From an uncultured bacterium (GTDB lineage Bacteria > Verrucomicrobiota > Lentisphaeria > Victivallales > UBA1829), in contig CASFTV010000001.1 in the NCBI GenBank assembly GCA_949297765.1, forward strand, positions 124,001 through 188,000: a stretch of DNA of 64,000 bases, in the 5' to 3' direction. The position numbers and the translations under genes were made by a program. This document shows, one piece after another, positions 7,983 through 17,327 of this stretch. The notes under the pieces were generated by a model, which was not told the DNA's origin, did not search any database, and saw nothing but the letters and a program-made list of their open reading frames with translations. The stretch's first letter is position 1, and every line of letters begins with the position of its first letter.

Positions 7983-9554
7983 ATGACCCGGAGGATTCTT
8001 TCAGCGATTGCCGGTTTCTTCGGAGCCGGCAGGAATCCCTTCCGGGTGTTTCTTCCTTTTTTTCTGATCCTGCTGCTTTTCAATGCCGGATGGTGGTTCA
8101 ATCCGCCGCACTGGGATGAGATTCTCGGACTGCACAATCAGGCGGTTTTTCTGGCGAAGCACCATTTCTCGTTTTTCGAACTGTGGCGGCCGGAACAGCA
8201 TTCGTTCGAGGGTTCGGACGTGTATCGTTTCGGAATACTTCCGTTGCTGTATGCCGTTCTTTATTCGCTTCTGCCGCCGGTTTGGGTGCATCTGACCGGA
8301 CATGTGTTCAATATGGCCTGCATTGCGGGGGCGGGGACATTGATGGTCGGAATCCTGCGGAGAAACGGGGTTTCTGCCGGGACGGCTCTGCTGTGGGGAA
8401 TCGCGGTGTTCTGCGAGCCGCTGATCGCGGGTCGAAGTGCCGCGCTCGGGCAGGAATGCGCGCTGATTTTCTGCGTGATGCTGGCGCTGGAGAAGTTCCT
8501 GCGGAAACGATGGTATGCGGCGTTCGGGATTCTGCTGCTGGGGGGACTGGTCAAGGGATCCGCGGCTGTGGCGTGTCTGGCGCTCCTGCTGGGACTCGGC
8601 GTGCGGATGGTTCTGCTGAGAGAGGAGCGGAAGAAACTGACGGGGCCGCTGATCGCAGGAGGTCTTTGTCTTCTGCTTCTTCTCGCAATGCTCCAGCACA
8701 ATGTGGATTTCGCGGGAGGTGGACTGCATCTGGGCGGTCCGGTCCGCGACGGCGGAAGAAGCGGACTGCTTTTCCTGTTGAAAAAATGGTTTTTTCATTA
8801 CGAACTCTATTTTCCCGTGCTGTTTTCCGTTATTCTGGCGGGGGGAGGGGCGTTCGCGGTCCGGTGGATCCGGGAACGGAAAAAAATCCGGTCGGAGGAT
8901 TTTCTGTTTCAATGTGCTCTTCTGCTGACGGTGTTTGGATTTGTCGGGGCGTATCTGGTGGCGCGGATCGCACTGCCCCGCTATATGGCGGCGGCATCGT
9001 TTCCCGCCTTTCTGCTTCTGGCGCTGAATCTGCCGCGCTTCCGGAGGAGTGTGGCGGTTCTGCTGATTCCGATCGGACTGCTGGCTCCGCTGTTTTACAA
9101 GGAGCTGCCGTTCGGGATCCGGCGGTCGGGAGAGTATCTGGAGCGGAGCCGGGAATATTTGAGCGACATTGCGTCGAACCGGCGTTTGTGTGCGTTTCTG
9201 GAGACATACCGGGAGAATCCGATTGTTGTTTCCTGGCCGCTCGCGCAGATGCTGACCATGCCGGAGATGGGCTATGTGAAAACACCGTTCCCGCAGGTTT
9301 TCTCCGGACGGGTTCCCCGCTATGCGCCGGTCCGGAAACGGGAAAAAAACGATCTCTCCATGCCGCCGGAAACCGTGTTTGTCTATCATGAGAACGATTT
9401 CGAGAACACGGGCATGTCCGGACCATCCCTGCTGCCGGACCGGACATGTGTTTCGCTCTATCGCGATACGGCGCTCGGCGGACTGGTGATCGTCTACCGC
9501 CGGGAGAATCCGGTCAGCGCGCCAGCCCCAGAATCGCAACACCGAGAAGAATGA
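7983..9554 (+). CDS. multi-spanning membrane protein, GT-C (ArnT/PMT-like) glycosyltransferase candidate
   Basis: A 523-residue protein with about ten hydrophobic helices and a C-terminal soluble tail of roughly 140 residues. After the first helix it has PPHWDEILGLHNQ, an acidic loop of the kind holding the catalytic Asp in GT-C enzymes that use polyprenyl-phosphate sugars. It starts 6 bases after galK stops and may be co-transcribed, although its ribosome site is weak. The last 41 bases overlap the convergent DMT permease gene. Acceptor and donor are unknown; a lipid A or envelope polymer role would fit the fold. Confidence 0.7.
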   Translation: MTRRILSAIAGFFGAGRNPFRVFLPFFLILLLFNAGWWFNPPHWDEILGLHNQAVFLAKHHFSFFELWRPEQHSFEGSDVYRFGILPLLYAVLYSLLPPVWVHLTGHVFNMACIAGAGTLMVGILRRNGVSAGTALLWGIAVFCEPLIAGRSAALGQECALIFCVMLALEKFLRKRWYAAFGILLLGGLVKGSAAVACLALLLGLGVRMVLLREERKKLTGPLIAGGLCLLLLLAMLQHNVDFAGGGLHLGGPVRDGGRSGLLFLLKKWFFHYELYFPVLFSVILAGGGAFAVRWIRERKKIRSEDFLFQCALLLTVFGFVGAYLVARIALPRYMAAASFPAFLLLALNLPRFRRSVAVLLIPIGLLAPLFYKELPFGIRRSGEYLERSREYLSDIASNRRLCAFLETYRENPIVVSWPLAQMLTMPEMGYVKTPFPQVFSGRVPRYAPVRKREKNDLSMPPETVFVYHENDFENTGMSGPSLLPDRTCVSLYRDTALGGLVIVYRRENPVSAPAPESQHREE

Positions 9555-10410
9555 ACAGAAGCGCAATCGCCTTGCGCTTCACATTGGCATCGTGGAACAG
9601 CCAGACCCCGAATCCGAACGCGACAATGCAGTTGCATCTCCGCACCAGCGAAAGAATCGAAATATGGATGTCCGGCATGCTGACGGCCAGAAAATAGAGG
9701 AAGTCCGCGAGAATCAGCAGAATTCCTGTGACGGGAATGGTCCACCGCCATTCGAATTTATGCGTCGCCCGGAACGCCAGGCGGCGGATCAGCCATGCCG
9801 TTCCGAGAATCAGGACAAGATCAATCGAAAACCAGAGCTGCACCGTGTCGCGCGGAATGGCCAGCGTGTTCAGTAGATATTTGTCGTAGAGCGCGGATCC
9901 CGCTCCGAGCAGAGTCCCCAGAAGAATCAGATGGACGCTCCGCGATTTCCGGAAGGAAAACCCCTCCATCTTTCCGAGCACGGAAAAGAAATAATATCCG
10001 CCGAAGATCAGCGCCATGCCGATCCCCTGCGGGATTGTCGGAATCTCGCGGAAGAGGAGCAGTCCGCCGAGGAACGTCCAGAGCGGGGAACTCGCCCGGA
10101 TCGGCGCCGCAAGCGAGATCGGCAGATCGCGCATCGCATAATAGACGCATGTCCAGCTCGATGCCACCAGCAGGGATTTCAGGAACAGCAGCACCAGAAC
10201 CCGGGGCGTGCAGTCCGCCGCCGCCCGGACATCCCCGAACAGCAGAATCCCCGCAAGGAAGAAAACGGATCCGCTCAGCGTCGCAAAAAACAGAACCGGC
10301 ATCACCGAGTTCCCGCGGACCGCGTGCTTTTTGCAGACATCGTAAAATCCCAGGCCGAGCGCAGATGCAAGAACCGGAAGAAACCAGGGGGGAATGGAGA
10401 GATTCAGCAT
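9514..10410 (-). CDS. EamA/DMT-superfamily permease
   Basis: A 298-residue integral membrane protein with ten predicted helices, arranged as two five-helix EamA-type repeats. Such proteins move small metabolites across the inner membrane. The ASSPLWTFLGGLLLFREIPT segment in the first repeat and VRRCNCIVAFGFGVWLFHD in the second correspond to the conserved end of each repeat. Substrate cannot be inferred; there is no adjacent biosynthetic gene. A terminator for the next leftward unit separates it from the MscS-like gene, so it appears to be transcribed alone. Confidence 0.82.
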   Translation of the reverse strand: MLNLSIPPWFLPVLASALGLGFYDVCKKHAVRGNSVMPVLFFATLSGSVFFLAGILLFGDVRAAADCTPRVLVLLFLKSLLVASSWTCVYYAMRDLPISLAAPIRASSPLWTFLGGLLLFREIPTIPQGIGMALIFGGYYFFSVLGKMEGFSFRKSRSVHLILLGTLLGAGSALYDKYLLNTLAIPRDTVQLWFSIDLVLILGTAWLIRRLAFRATHKFEWRWTIPVTGILLILADFLYFLAVSMPDIHISILSLVRRCNCIVAFGFGVWLFHDANVKRKAIALLFILLGVAILGLAR

Positions 10411-10425
10411 AATGGTGAAAAAGGA

Positions 10426-10454
10426 AATCCGCCTTCCCGGAGGAATGGCGGATT
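10426..10454 (-). terminator. intrinsic terminator after the MscS-like gene
   Basis: Stem AATCCGCC/GGCGGATT (10426-10433 with 10447-10454), extended by flanking weak pairs; on the minus strand it is followed by TCCTTTTTC. Confidence 0.7.
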
Positions 10455-10480
10455 CCGGAGTTGTTTTCTGTTATGAAAAT

Positions 10481-11971
10481 TTATTTTTCCGAATTTTCCT
10501 TCCGGGTCCACTCTTCGAGTTTCTTTTCCGCGAAGGCGCGTCCGCCGAGTCCGAAGGCGAGGGCGGCCGCCACGCAGACGGCTCCGAGCAGAAGCGTGAA
10601 AGCCGTCTGGACAATCGGCCCGCCGATGTTCATGTTGTGAATTGCGATCGCTCCGGTGAAGATCAGAACCGCAACCCGGACCACCGTTACGACAAACGCA
10701 TTGCATTTCCCCCGGATCGCGGAGGCCGCGAAGTTCGAGATCCAGATGCCGATCAGCAGCACGATCACGCCGACAATGATGTTGCCGCCGAATTCCATGA
10801 ACGTGCGCAGAAGCCGTGAAAGCTCCGTGAACGCGAGGATATCCGCCGCCGCGACCGCCGCCATGAAGATGATCGTCAGGAACGTCAGCTTGCCGACCAC
10901 GACCGAGGGAAGTCCGGATTCCTTTTCCTCCTTCGAGGCAAATCCGAGCTTTGCAAAGAGCTGGTTGAATCCGAAATTTTCAAAAATCTGCGTCACCAGC
11001 CCCGAGACGAAGCTGCCGGCAAGGAAGGCGACGAAAATCAGCAGGGCCGCGCCGAGAATATCCCCGGTTGTATTCAGCAGTTTGTCGAAGAATCCCGCCA
11101 CCGAGTTGGAGAGAGAATCAATCTTCAGCGCCGTCAGCGACGAGATCAGAACCGGGATCGCCACCAGCACATACGCGACAATTCCGATCATCGACGAAAG
11201 TCCCTTGTCTCCAAACAGTTTGGAAACTCCCGCCTTGTTCGCCAGCGTATCAATGCCCGAAATCGCAATCAGTCCCGTGACCGCCTTGCGTACAATCTTT
11301 GCCGCAATCAGCCCGATGAACAGAATCGCCGCCGCCGCGATCAGATTCGGAATGTAGCCGAGAATCTGAGTGAACATCTGCTGGATCGGCTCCGTGATTC
11401 CCCGGATCTCAAGAACATTCAGAATCGACGGCAGGAAGAACAGCAGCACCACCCAGTAGAGAATGGAGGAGACCGTTTCGCTCAGCGGCGCCTCTTCTTT
11501 TTTATCATCGACATATTTTGCGAACCTCTCGTCGAACTTGAGCATCCGCATCAGCGTGTTTGCTCCATAGCGGAGGACCGTCGCAACGACCCATGCGATG
11601 AATGCCAGCGCAACGGCGCCGATGATCTTCGCCGCATACGCGGTCAGCGAACCGACGAAATCCTTGATCGGTTCCGCCGCCTGCGTCAGATTCAGGGTCG
11701 TCAGGCACCCGAGAATCGCAAGCAGAAGGATCAGATAGTAGACAAACCGTCCGATGAACTTCGAAGCGGACGATTCCGAAATTTCGCTCCCCTGCGGCAG
11801 ACAGCGGTTGATTTTACGGTCGACTCCCAGGCGCGTCACCAGCGCGGCCGTCTGTCCCGAAACCACCACCGCGACGATCCAGCCGATCAGCAGCACCAGA
11901 ATCGCCCAGACCAGATTGAGGACGTTGCTGTCGACAATCATCTGCCAGATGTCTCTGAAAAAATCCTCCAT
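10481..11971 (-). CDS. MscS-related mechanosensitive channel protein with repeated TM helices (CmpX-like)
   Basis: A 496-residue membrane protein built from several repeats of a helix pair of the type found in CmpX-like members of the MscS superfamily: motifs such as IAWVVATVLRYGANTL, FIGLIAAKIVRKAVTGL and FVAFLAGSFVSGLVTQIFENFG recur along the chain. The C-terminus is a short charged tail rather than a full MscS beta domain. Channels of this kind relieve turgor or sense membrane tension; the exact activity of CmpX-like proteins is poorly defined. It has a good AAGGAG site and lies 87 bases after the K+/H+ antiporter, so the pair may form an ion and osmotic homeostasis operon. Confidence 0.78.
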   Translation of the reverse strand: MEDFFRDIWQMIVDSNVLNLVWAILVLLIGWIVAVVVSGQTAALVTRLGVDRKINRCLPQGSEISESSASKFIGRFVYYLILLLAILGCLTTLNLTQAAEPIKDFVGSLTAYAAKIIGAVALAFIAWVVATVLRYGANTLMRMLKFDERFAKYVDDKKEEAPLSETVSSILYWVVLLFFLPSILNVLEIRGITEPIQQMFTQILGYIPNLIAAAAILFIGLIAAKIVRKAVTGLIAISGIDTLANKAGVSKLFGDKGLSSMIGIVAYVLVAIPVLISSLTALKIDSLSNSVAGFFDKLLNTTGDILGAALLIFVAFLAGSFVSGLVTQIFENFGFNQLFAKLGFASKEEKESGLPSVVVGKLTFLTIIFMAAVAAADILAFTELSRLLRTFMEFGGNIIVGVIVLLIGIWISNFAASAIRGKCNAFVVTVVRVAVLIFTGAIAIHNMNIGGPIVQTAFTLLLGAVCVAAALAFGLGGRAFAEKKLEEWTRKENSEK

Positions 11972-12058
11972 TTTCCTTCTCCTTTTCTTTATTTACGGGT
12001 TTGTTTGCGGAAAACAGCCGGACCGGGGGGATCCGTCCGTTTCAATCCGATTCCATTG

Positions 12059-13570
12059 TTACTCCTCTGTCGGAACACCGAGGAATTTTCCTGTCTCCTC
12101 CAGCACCTCCGGTGTTCCGAGAATCATCAGCGAGTCGTTGAGCTGCAGTTCCGTATTTCCATGCGGAACGACATATCCGCCGCCCCGCCGGATCAGAAGA
12201 ACAAGCGCTCCTGCGGGAAGACCGAGTCTCGCCAGAGTCTTCCCGACAAAGGGCGCTCCGGGCATGATCTCATACTCCTTCATGTCCCCGTTCATATTTC
12301 CGGTGTTCTCAAACTCCAGCGGAACCCGCGGATGGATCCGGAGCGGGAGATTCAGATTCAGTTTGCACGCCGCCGGCATGATCGACATCCCCTGGAGAAT
12401 CACCGAGGTCAGAACAATGAAGAATACGATGTGGAACATCATCGAATGGTTCGGCAGACCCTGCGCCCACGGAAAGGTCGCCAGCATGACGGGTGCTCCG
12501 CCGCGGAGTCCGACCCACGAAACCAGCAGCCGTTCGTTCCAGCTGAAACGGCTTCCCGCCATGCACAGAAACACCGCCAGCGGACGTGCCGCGAGCATCA
12601 GAAACGCCGCAATCGCAAGTCCGATATACCGGGATTCCCAGACCAGACTCGGGGTCGCCAGCAGTCCGAGCATCGTGAACAGCACCACCTGCATGAGCCA
12701 TGCCATGCCGTCATGGAAACGGCCGAGTCCGTTGTGATAGATGAACTTGCCGTTCCCCATGACCATTCCGGTCACATAGACCGCCATGAAGCCGTTGCCG
12801 TTCAGCAGTTCCGAGCCTCCGAACGAAAGAAAGACCATCGCGATGCCGAGAACATAGTAGAGACCGTCGTATTCCAGATCAATCTTGTTGAAGAGCCAGA
12901 TCGCCAGTTTGCCCCACATGATGCCGAGCACGACGCCGAGGATCATTTCCGTCAGGAAGTTCGGGATGATCCGCAGATAGATCCAGTAATTTGCCTGCGC
13001 GTCGGGATTCTGCATATCCGCCAGCGCGATCGGGATCAGGAAAATCGTGAGAAACGCCGCCATCGGATCGTTGCTGCCCGATTCGAATTCCAGCAGCGGC
13101 TGCAGTTTCCCTTTCAGACTCACGCTCTTGGACCGGAGAATGGAAAACACCGCCGCCGCGTCGGTCGACGAAATGATCGCTCCGAGGAGCAGGCACCACG
13201 AAAGCGGAAACCTCTGATCCGGCAGCTGCCAGCGCAGGAAGAAGAACGTGAAAACCCCGAGAAACAGCGCTGTCAGCAGTACGCCCAGACTGGAAAGCAC
13301 TCCGCCGATCCCCGCCACGGCTTTCACGGATTTCCATTTCGTGTCGAATCCGCCGGAGAACAGAATGAACGCCATTGCCGCGCTGCCGATCACGTTCGCA
13401 TAATTCGGATTGTTGAACGGAATGTGACCGATTCCCTCTTCTCCTGCCAGCATGCCGACTCCAAGAAACACCACCAGAACCGGCATGTTGATCCAGGAGG
13501 AAAGTTTGCTTGCGCATGCACAGGCGAGAATCAGAACGGCGAAAACGGTCAATGCCTGATAGAGTTCCAT
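12059..13570 (-). CDS. nhaP2: K+/H+ (CPA1-type) antiporter with C-terminal RCK_C domain
   Basis: A 503-residue protein: about 13 membrane helices to residue 400, then a soluble domain of about 80 residues with the TrkA-C/RCK_C pattern (YEIMPGAPFVGKTLARLGLPAGALVLLIRRGG...GNTELQLNDSLMILGT). The antiporter core motifs SSTDAAAVFSILRS and LEFESGSNDPMA carry the conserved Asp residues. NhaP2/CvrA proteins expel K+ in exchange for protons under nucleotide control. The start has only a weak GGGG ribosome site, and a potentially structured leader lies upstream. Confidence 0.9.
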   Translation of the reverse strand: MELYQALTVFAVLILACACASKLSSWINMPVLVVFLGVGMLAGEEGIGHIPFNNPNYANVIGSAAMAFILFSGGFDTKWKSVKAVAGIGGVLSSLGVLLTALFLGVFTFFFLRWQLPDQRFPLSWCLLLGAIISSTDAAAVFSILRSKSVSLKGKLQPLLEFESGSNDPMAAFLTIFLIPIALADMQNPDAQANYWIYLRIIPNFLTEMILGVVLGIMWGKLAIWLFNKIDLEYDGLYYVLGIAMVFLSFGGSELLNGNGFMAVYVTGMVMGNGKFIYHNGLGRFHDGMAWLMQVVLFTMLGLLATPSLVWESRYIGLAIAAFLMLAARPLAVFLCMAGSRFSWNERLLVSWVGLRGGAPVMLATFPWAQGLPNHSMMFHIVFFIVLTSVILQGMSIMPAACKLNLNLPLRIHPRVPLEFENTGNMNGDMKEYEIMPGAPFVGKTLARLGLPAGALVLLIRRGGGYVVPHGNTELQLNDSLMILGTPEVLEETGKFLGVPTEE

Positions 13571-14071
13571 AAACAGTACCCCAGTTCCAGATTGCGGATT
13601 CCTGCGGAAGACGGAATCACACGGACAGCCCGTTTTCCTGCAGAAGCCGGCTCCCTGCCGAAAATCCGACGGGAAACGGAATGCGGCAATCTTCCGCCCC
13701 TCGTTTCAAGTTCTGGCGTACAGTACCATGAAATGCCGATTTTTCAACCTTGTTTCCGCTTTTTTTACAAAGAAAATCTCCCCGGGGAAAGTCCGGTCAC
13801 CATCCCCTTTTCCAGCAGGAAAGGCTCTCCTGCAAAGGAATAAAAATCAACCTTTTTTACAAAATGATTAGAAAAAATCGGAAAGTGCGTGTATTTTACC
13901 GCATCCGACGGTTTGATCCGGCGGAGTGGGAACGGGACGGATGCCTTCCTTCGAAGTGCCTCTCTGTCCCGGAGACGTGTTTGATGTTCCCGAACGACTG
14001 CGCGGACAAAGGAACGGTACGGCTCGCGCCGCAGTGTTCCATCCGCTCCGTCAAACTGCGAGGATTCTGAA
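13571..14071. other. 500-base divergent gap between antiporter and nadB
   Basis: This stretch holds the antiporter leader and a candidate leftward promoter: TTGAAA (minus strand, 13747-13742) with TACTGT (13725-13720), 16 bases apart. ACAGTACC occurs twice (13573, 13720) and TCAACCTT twice. A frame of about 68 codons from 13864 lacks a ribosome site and recognisable sequence. I see no gene in it. Confidence 0.5.
13589..13692 (-). promoter_or_regulatory. structured leader candidate upstream of the K+/H+ antiporter
   Basis: On the leftward transcript the segments 13678-13692 and 13589-13602 can pair over 12 base pairs (7+5 with a small internal loop), closing an approximately 75-base GC-rich domain that contains further complementary pieces (CCCGT with ACGGG; a near-palindrome around GCAG...CTGC). 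It ends 19 bases before the start codon. No known riboswitch consensus was recognised. Confidence 0.4.
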
Positions 14072-15733
14072 GTGAGAGATAAAACCATCACCTACGATCA
14101 TCTGATTATCGGAGGCGGAGTCGCCGGTCTTTCCGCGGCTCTGATGCTGGCGGAGAAATCTTCCGGCCGGATTTGCGTCGTCTGCAAAGGGAAGGCGGAA
14201 ATCTGCAATTCGCGCCTTGCCCAGGGCGGCATCGCCTGCGTGCTCGACAAGCGCGACACCTTCGACGAACATATTGCCGACACTCTGGCCGCCGGCGATC
14301 ATCTCTGTCACGCCGCCAACGTGCGCGGCATCGTGGAGGCCGGACCGGAAAAAATCAAATGGCTCATGGAGCTCGGCACCCATTTCACCACGCGCGGCGA
14401 GATCGGCGAGAACAACGAGGAGACCAAAAAGGATGAATTCCATCTCGGCCGGGAAGGCGGACATCACAAACGCCGCGTCATCCATGCGGGAGACATCACC
14501 GGGGAGGAGGTCCACAATACGCTGATCGCCGCCGCCCGCGCCAATCCGAACATTGAGATCCTGGAGGAACATTCCGCGATCGACCTGATTACCTCGTGGC
14601 GTCTCGGCTGGATGGGAGAAAACCACTGTCTCGGCGCGTATGTGCTCGACATCAACACCGGATTCGTGAAGACCATCGTGGCGGATACGGTCACCGTGGC
14701 GACCGGCGGATGCGGAAAGGTCTATCTCTACACCAGCAATTCCGACGCGGCGTGCGGAAGCGGCGTGGCCATGTGCTACCGCGCCCATGTGCCGATTGCA
14801 AACATGGAGTTCCTCCAGTTCCATCCGACCCTGCTGTATCATCCGAAGGTCAATTCGTTCCTCATCAGCGAAGCGCTCCGCGGGGAGGGCGGAATTCTGA
14901 AAGTGCGTTCCTCTTCCGGACAGCTGGTCACGTTCATGGAGAAATATCACGAGATGGCCAGCCTCGCGCCGCGCGACGTGGTCGCCCGCGCGATCGACAA
15001 CGAACTCAAGGTGCGCGGTCTCCACTGCGCATATCTTGACATGACCGCCCTCGACCGGGAGTTCCTGGAGAAGCGTTTCCCGAAGATCTTCGCCCAGTGC
15101 CTGGAGGCGGGAATCGACATGTCCGTCCAGCCGATTCCGGTTGTTCCCGCGGCGCATTACAGCTGCGGAGGGGTCAAGACCGACATCAACGGATACACCG
15201 GAATTCCAGGACTCTATGTGGTCGGGGAAAGCGGATGCACCGGACTGCACGGCGCAAACCGGCTCGCGAGCAACAGTCTGCTGGAGGCTCTGGTGGTGCC
15301 GGACTTTGCGGCAAAGCATATCATGGAACATGCCGATGAACTCCGGGCAAGCCGTCCGAACGGAAACATCCCGGACTGGTCGCGCGGAAATGCGACCGAT
15401 TCCGACGAGCAGGTAGTGCTGTCGCACAACTGGGATGAGATCCGGCGCTTCATGTGGGACTATGTGGGAATCGTCCGCACGAACAAGCGGCTGGAGCGGG
15501 CCAAGCGCCGCGTGAAGAACATCCGGGAGGAGATCGACAAGTATTACTGGGATTTCCATATTACCAAGGAGCTTGTGGAGCTGCGCAACATCGCCACCGT
15601 CGCGGAGCTGATCATTGATTCCGCGATGTCGCGCAAGGAGAGCCGCGGGCTCCATTACAACGCGGACTATCCGGACCGCGATCCCTCGCTCGACGGCGTG
15701 GACACCATCATCACAAAGCCGTACAAGCAATGA
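14072..15733 (+). CDS. nadB: L-aspartate oxidase
   Basis: A 553-residue flavoenzyme that oxidises aspartate to iminoaspartate, the first step of de novo NAD synthesis. It shows the dinucleotide fold GGGVAGLSAAL, RLAQGGIACVL, the active-site region EFLQFHPTLLYHP, and the hallmark HGANRLASNSLLEALV near the FAD site. The start is GTG at 14072 with GAGG 8 bases upstream. No nadA or nadC is in the window, so the pathway is split. The stop overlaps the next gene as ATGA, coupling the two. Confidence 0.95.
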   Translation: MRDKTITYDHLIIGGGVAGLSAALMLAEKSSGRICVVCKGKAEICNSRLAQGGIACVLDKRDTFDEHIADTLAAGDHLCHAANVRGIVEAGPEKIKWLMELGTHFTTRGEIGENNEETKKDEFHLGREGGHHKRRVIHAGDITGEEVHNTLIAAARANPNIEILEEHSAIDLITSWRLGWMGENHCLGAYVLDINTGFVKTIVADTVTVATGGCGKVYLYTSNSDAACGSGVAMCYRAHVPIANMEFLQFHPTLLYHPKVNSFLISEALRGEGGILKVRSSSGQLVTFMEKYHEMASLAPRDVVARAIDNELKVRGLHCAYLDMTALDREFLEKRFPKIFAQCLEAGIDMSVQPIPVVPAAHYSCGGVKTDINGYTGIPGLYVVGESGCTGLHGANRLASNSLLEALVVPDFAAKHIMEHADELRASRPNGNIPDWSRGNATDSDEQVVLSHNWDEIRRFMWDYVGIVRTNKRLERAKRRVKNIREEIDKYYWDFHITKELVELRNIATVAELIIDSAMSRKESRGLHYNADYPDRDPSLDGVDTIITKPYKQ

Positions 15734-16965
15734 CACTGAAACCGAAAATCGCTCAGTATGTGACGGAGATCGTCGCCGCTCTTCAGAACGCAGGATACGA
15801 GGCGTATATTGTCGGCGGAGCGGTCCGCGATTTCCTTCTCGACCGCCAGCCGAAGGATTACGACCTCTCCACCTCCGCCACCCCGGAGGAGATCAAACGG
15901 GTTTTCCGCAAACAGCGATGCATGATTATCGGACGGCGCTTCCGTCTGGTCCATCTGTATCACGGCAAGGAGATTCTGGAGATCAGCACGTTCCGGAAAA
16001 AGCCGGAGCACGGCGCGGATGCGCCCGCAAAAATGAATCCGGAAAAGCTCGCGGCTGCTCCGGAAAATATGATTTTCCGCGACAATGAATTCGGAACCGC
16101 CCAGGAGGACGCATGGCGGCGTGATTTCACGGTCAACGCTCTCTTCTACGACCCGGTCAATGACAAGATCATCGACCATACCGGACAGGGACTGGAGGAC
16201 ATCCGCAGCGGAATCGTCCGGATTATCGGGGATCCCGTGACGCGTCTGGAGGAGGATCCGGTTCGGATTCTGCGTGCGCTGAAGCTGGTCGGCCAGTACA
16301 GCTTCCGCATGGAGGAGGCGACGGAACACGCGGTCCGCTCCTGCATGCCCCTGATCCGCCTTGCTTCCGACTCCCGCATGACTCTGGAACTCGAAAAAAT
16401 CCTGAAGAACCCGTTCGGCGACCGCATCCTTGAAACCTTTCACGAATACGGTTTTCTGGAATACTTCCTGCCGACCCTCAACGCGCGCTGGGACGATCCC
16501 GATATGAAGCACATGCGCGAACTGTGGAAGGTCCGCAATGAACGCATTCGGAAAGGGGAGTACCGGGAGAGCATTTCCCTGGCGATGTCGCTGCTGGTCC
16601 TTCCGTTTGCGGAAAAACAGTTCGTGAACCGCGGGAATCTGTTCACATATCATCCGGGAATTGAGACGGAGCTGAAAAAGGCGATCGGACGGATTCTCTG
16701 TCCGCGGGTTCCGACGAAGCGGGCGGTGGCCGTCGCGGTCCGGACTCTGCTGCTTCAGCCGAAGTTCCTCAACGAATCGGAGGAGAACCGCGAGCGGCTC
16801 AAGCTGCATCCGGGGTATTCCCATGCGCGCGAACTGGCGCTGATTCACAATGCGGTCCATGCACACAGTTCGGGGTTTGAAAACTTCTGGCCGAAAGGGG
16901 ATCCGAACCGTCGGCCGTCGAACCGCCGCCGCAATCCTCACCGCAAGCGGACAAGGGGGAAGTGA
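15730..16965 (+). CDS. pcnB: poly(A) polymerase / CCA-type tRNA nucleotidyltransferase, PcnB-like
   Basis: A 411-residue class II nucleotidyltransferase. The head domain begins with YIVGGAVRDFLLDRQPKDYDLSTSATPEE, giving the GG motif and the DxD catalytic carboxylates, followed by the RRDFTVNALFYDP and EEDPVRILRALKL motifs that bind nucleotide. The C-terminus is strongly basic (RRPSNRRRNPHRKRTRGK), which is typical of PcnB rather than Cca enzymes. It would polyadenylate RNA 3' ends for decay. It overlaps nadB by four bases and is followed at once by a small membrane-protein gene. Confidence 0.88.
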   Translation: MTLKPKIAQYVTEIVAALQNAGYEAYIVGGAVRDFLLDRQPKDYDLSTSATPEEIKRVFRKQRCMIIGRRFRLVHLYHGKEILEISTFRKKPEHGADAPAKMNPEKLAAAPENMIFRDNEFGTAQEDAWRRDFTVNALFYDPVNDKIIDHTGQGLEDIRSGIVRIIGDPVTRLEEDPVRILRALKLVGQYSFRMEEATEHAVRSCMPLIRLASDSRMTLELEKILKNPFGDRILETFHEYGFLEYFLPTLNARWDDPDMKHMRELWKVRNERIRKGEYRESISLAMSLLVLPFAEKQFVNRGNLFTYHPGIETELKKAIGRILCPRVPTKRAVAVAVRTLLLQPKFLNESEENRERLKLHPGYSHARELALIHNAVHAHSSGFENFWPKGDPNRRPSNRRRNPHRKRTRGK

Positions 16966-17265
16966 ATGGTTTCCTATCCCGTTGTGCGTTTGCTCAATCT
17001 GCTGATCTTTCTTGCTGCGCTGGTCTGCTGTTTTCCGGTGGTGCTGGTTCTTCTTCTGCTCCTCTGGTTTACGGGACGGCTCGGACTGGCGCGCAACTTC
17101 GTTTTCGGACGGACCGTATTCACCGGTTTTCCTCCGCACGGCGATTCCGCCCCCTCCGGACGGAAGACGGATGAGGAGGATGCGATCGACGTGGAAGTTA
17201 TCCGCGCGGAAACGGTTTCGGAAAACGGAAAATCCGAATCCGGTCCGCAGAACCGTCTGCCCTGA
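16966..17265 (+). CDS. small membrane protein of unknown function
   Basis: A 99-residue protein whose ATG directly abuts the pcnB stop, with a GGGGGA ribosome site about 8 bases upstream, and whose stop is directly followed by a terminator. That context supports it as real. Residues 6-36 are one or two hydrophobic helices (VVRLLNLLIFLAALVCCFPVV...LLLLLWF), followed by an acidic, probably cytoplasmic tail. Not recognised as a member of a named family. Confidence 0.6.
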   Translation: MVSYPVVRLLNLLIFLAALVCCFPVVLVLLLLLWFTGRLGLARNFVFGRTVFTGFPPHGDSAPSGRKTDEEDAIDVEVIRAETVSENGKSESGPQNRLP

Positions 17266-17270
17266 AAATG

Positions 17271-17300
17271 AAAGCCGGAGACGGGATGGTCTCCGGCTTT
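17271..17300. terminator. strong bidirectional terminator
   Basis: A 12-bp perfect stem AAAGCCGGAGAC (17271-17282 with 17289-17300) and a 6-base loop, between the rightward nadB operon and the leftward pseudopilin gene, with T-rich sequence downstream on both strands. Confidence 0.88.
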
Positions 17301-17327
17301 TCCGTGTTTTCCTTTTTTGCGGGAGTT

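Noticed and set aside
13571-13760. c-di-AMP (ydaO-type) riboswitch before the K+/H+ antiporter
   Set aside because: The region is structured, but I could not match the conserved sequence blocks; kept only as a structured leader candidate.
13750-14070. Open frame of about 106 codons ahead of nadB
   Set aside because: No ribosome site, composition unlike the other proteins, no recognisable domain; it ends inside the nadB leader.
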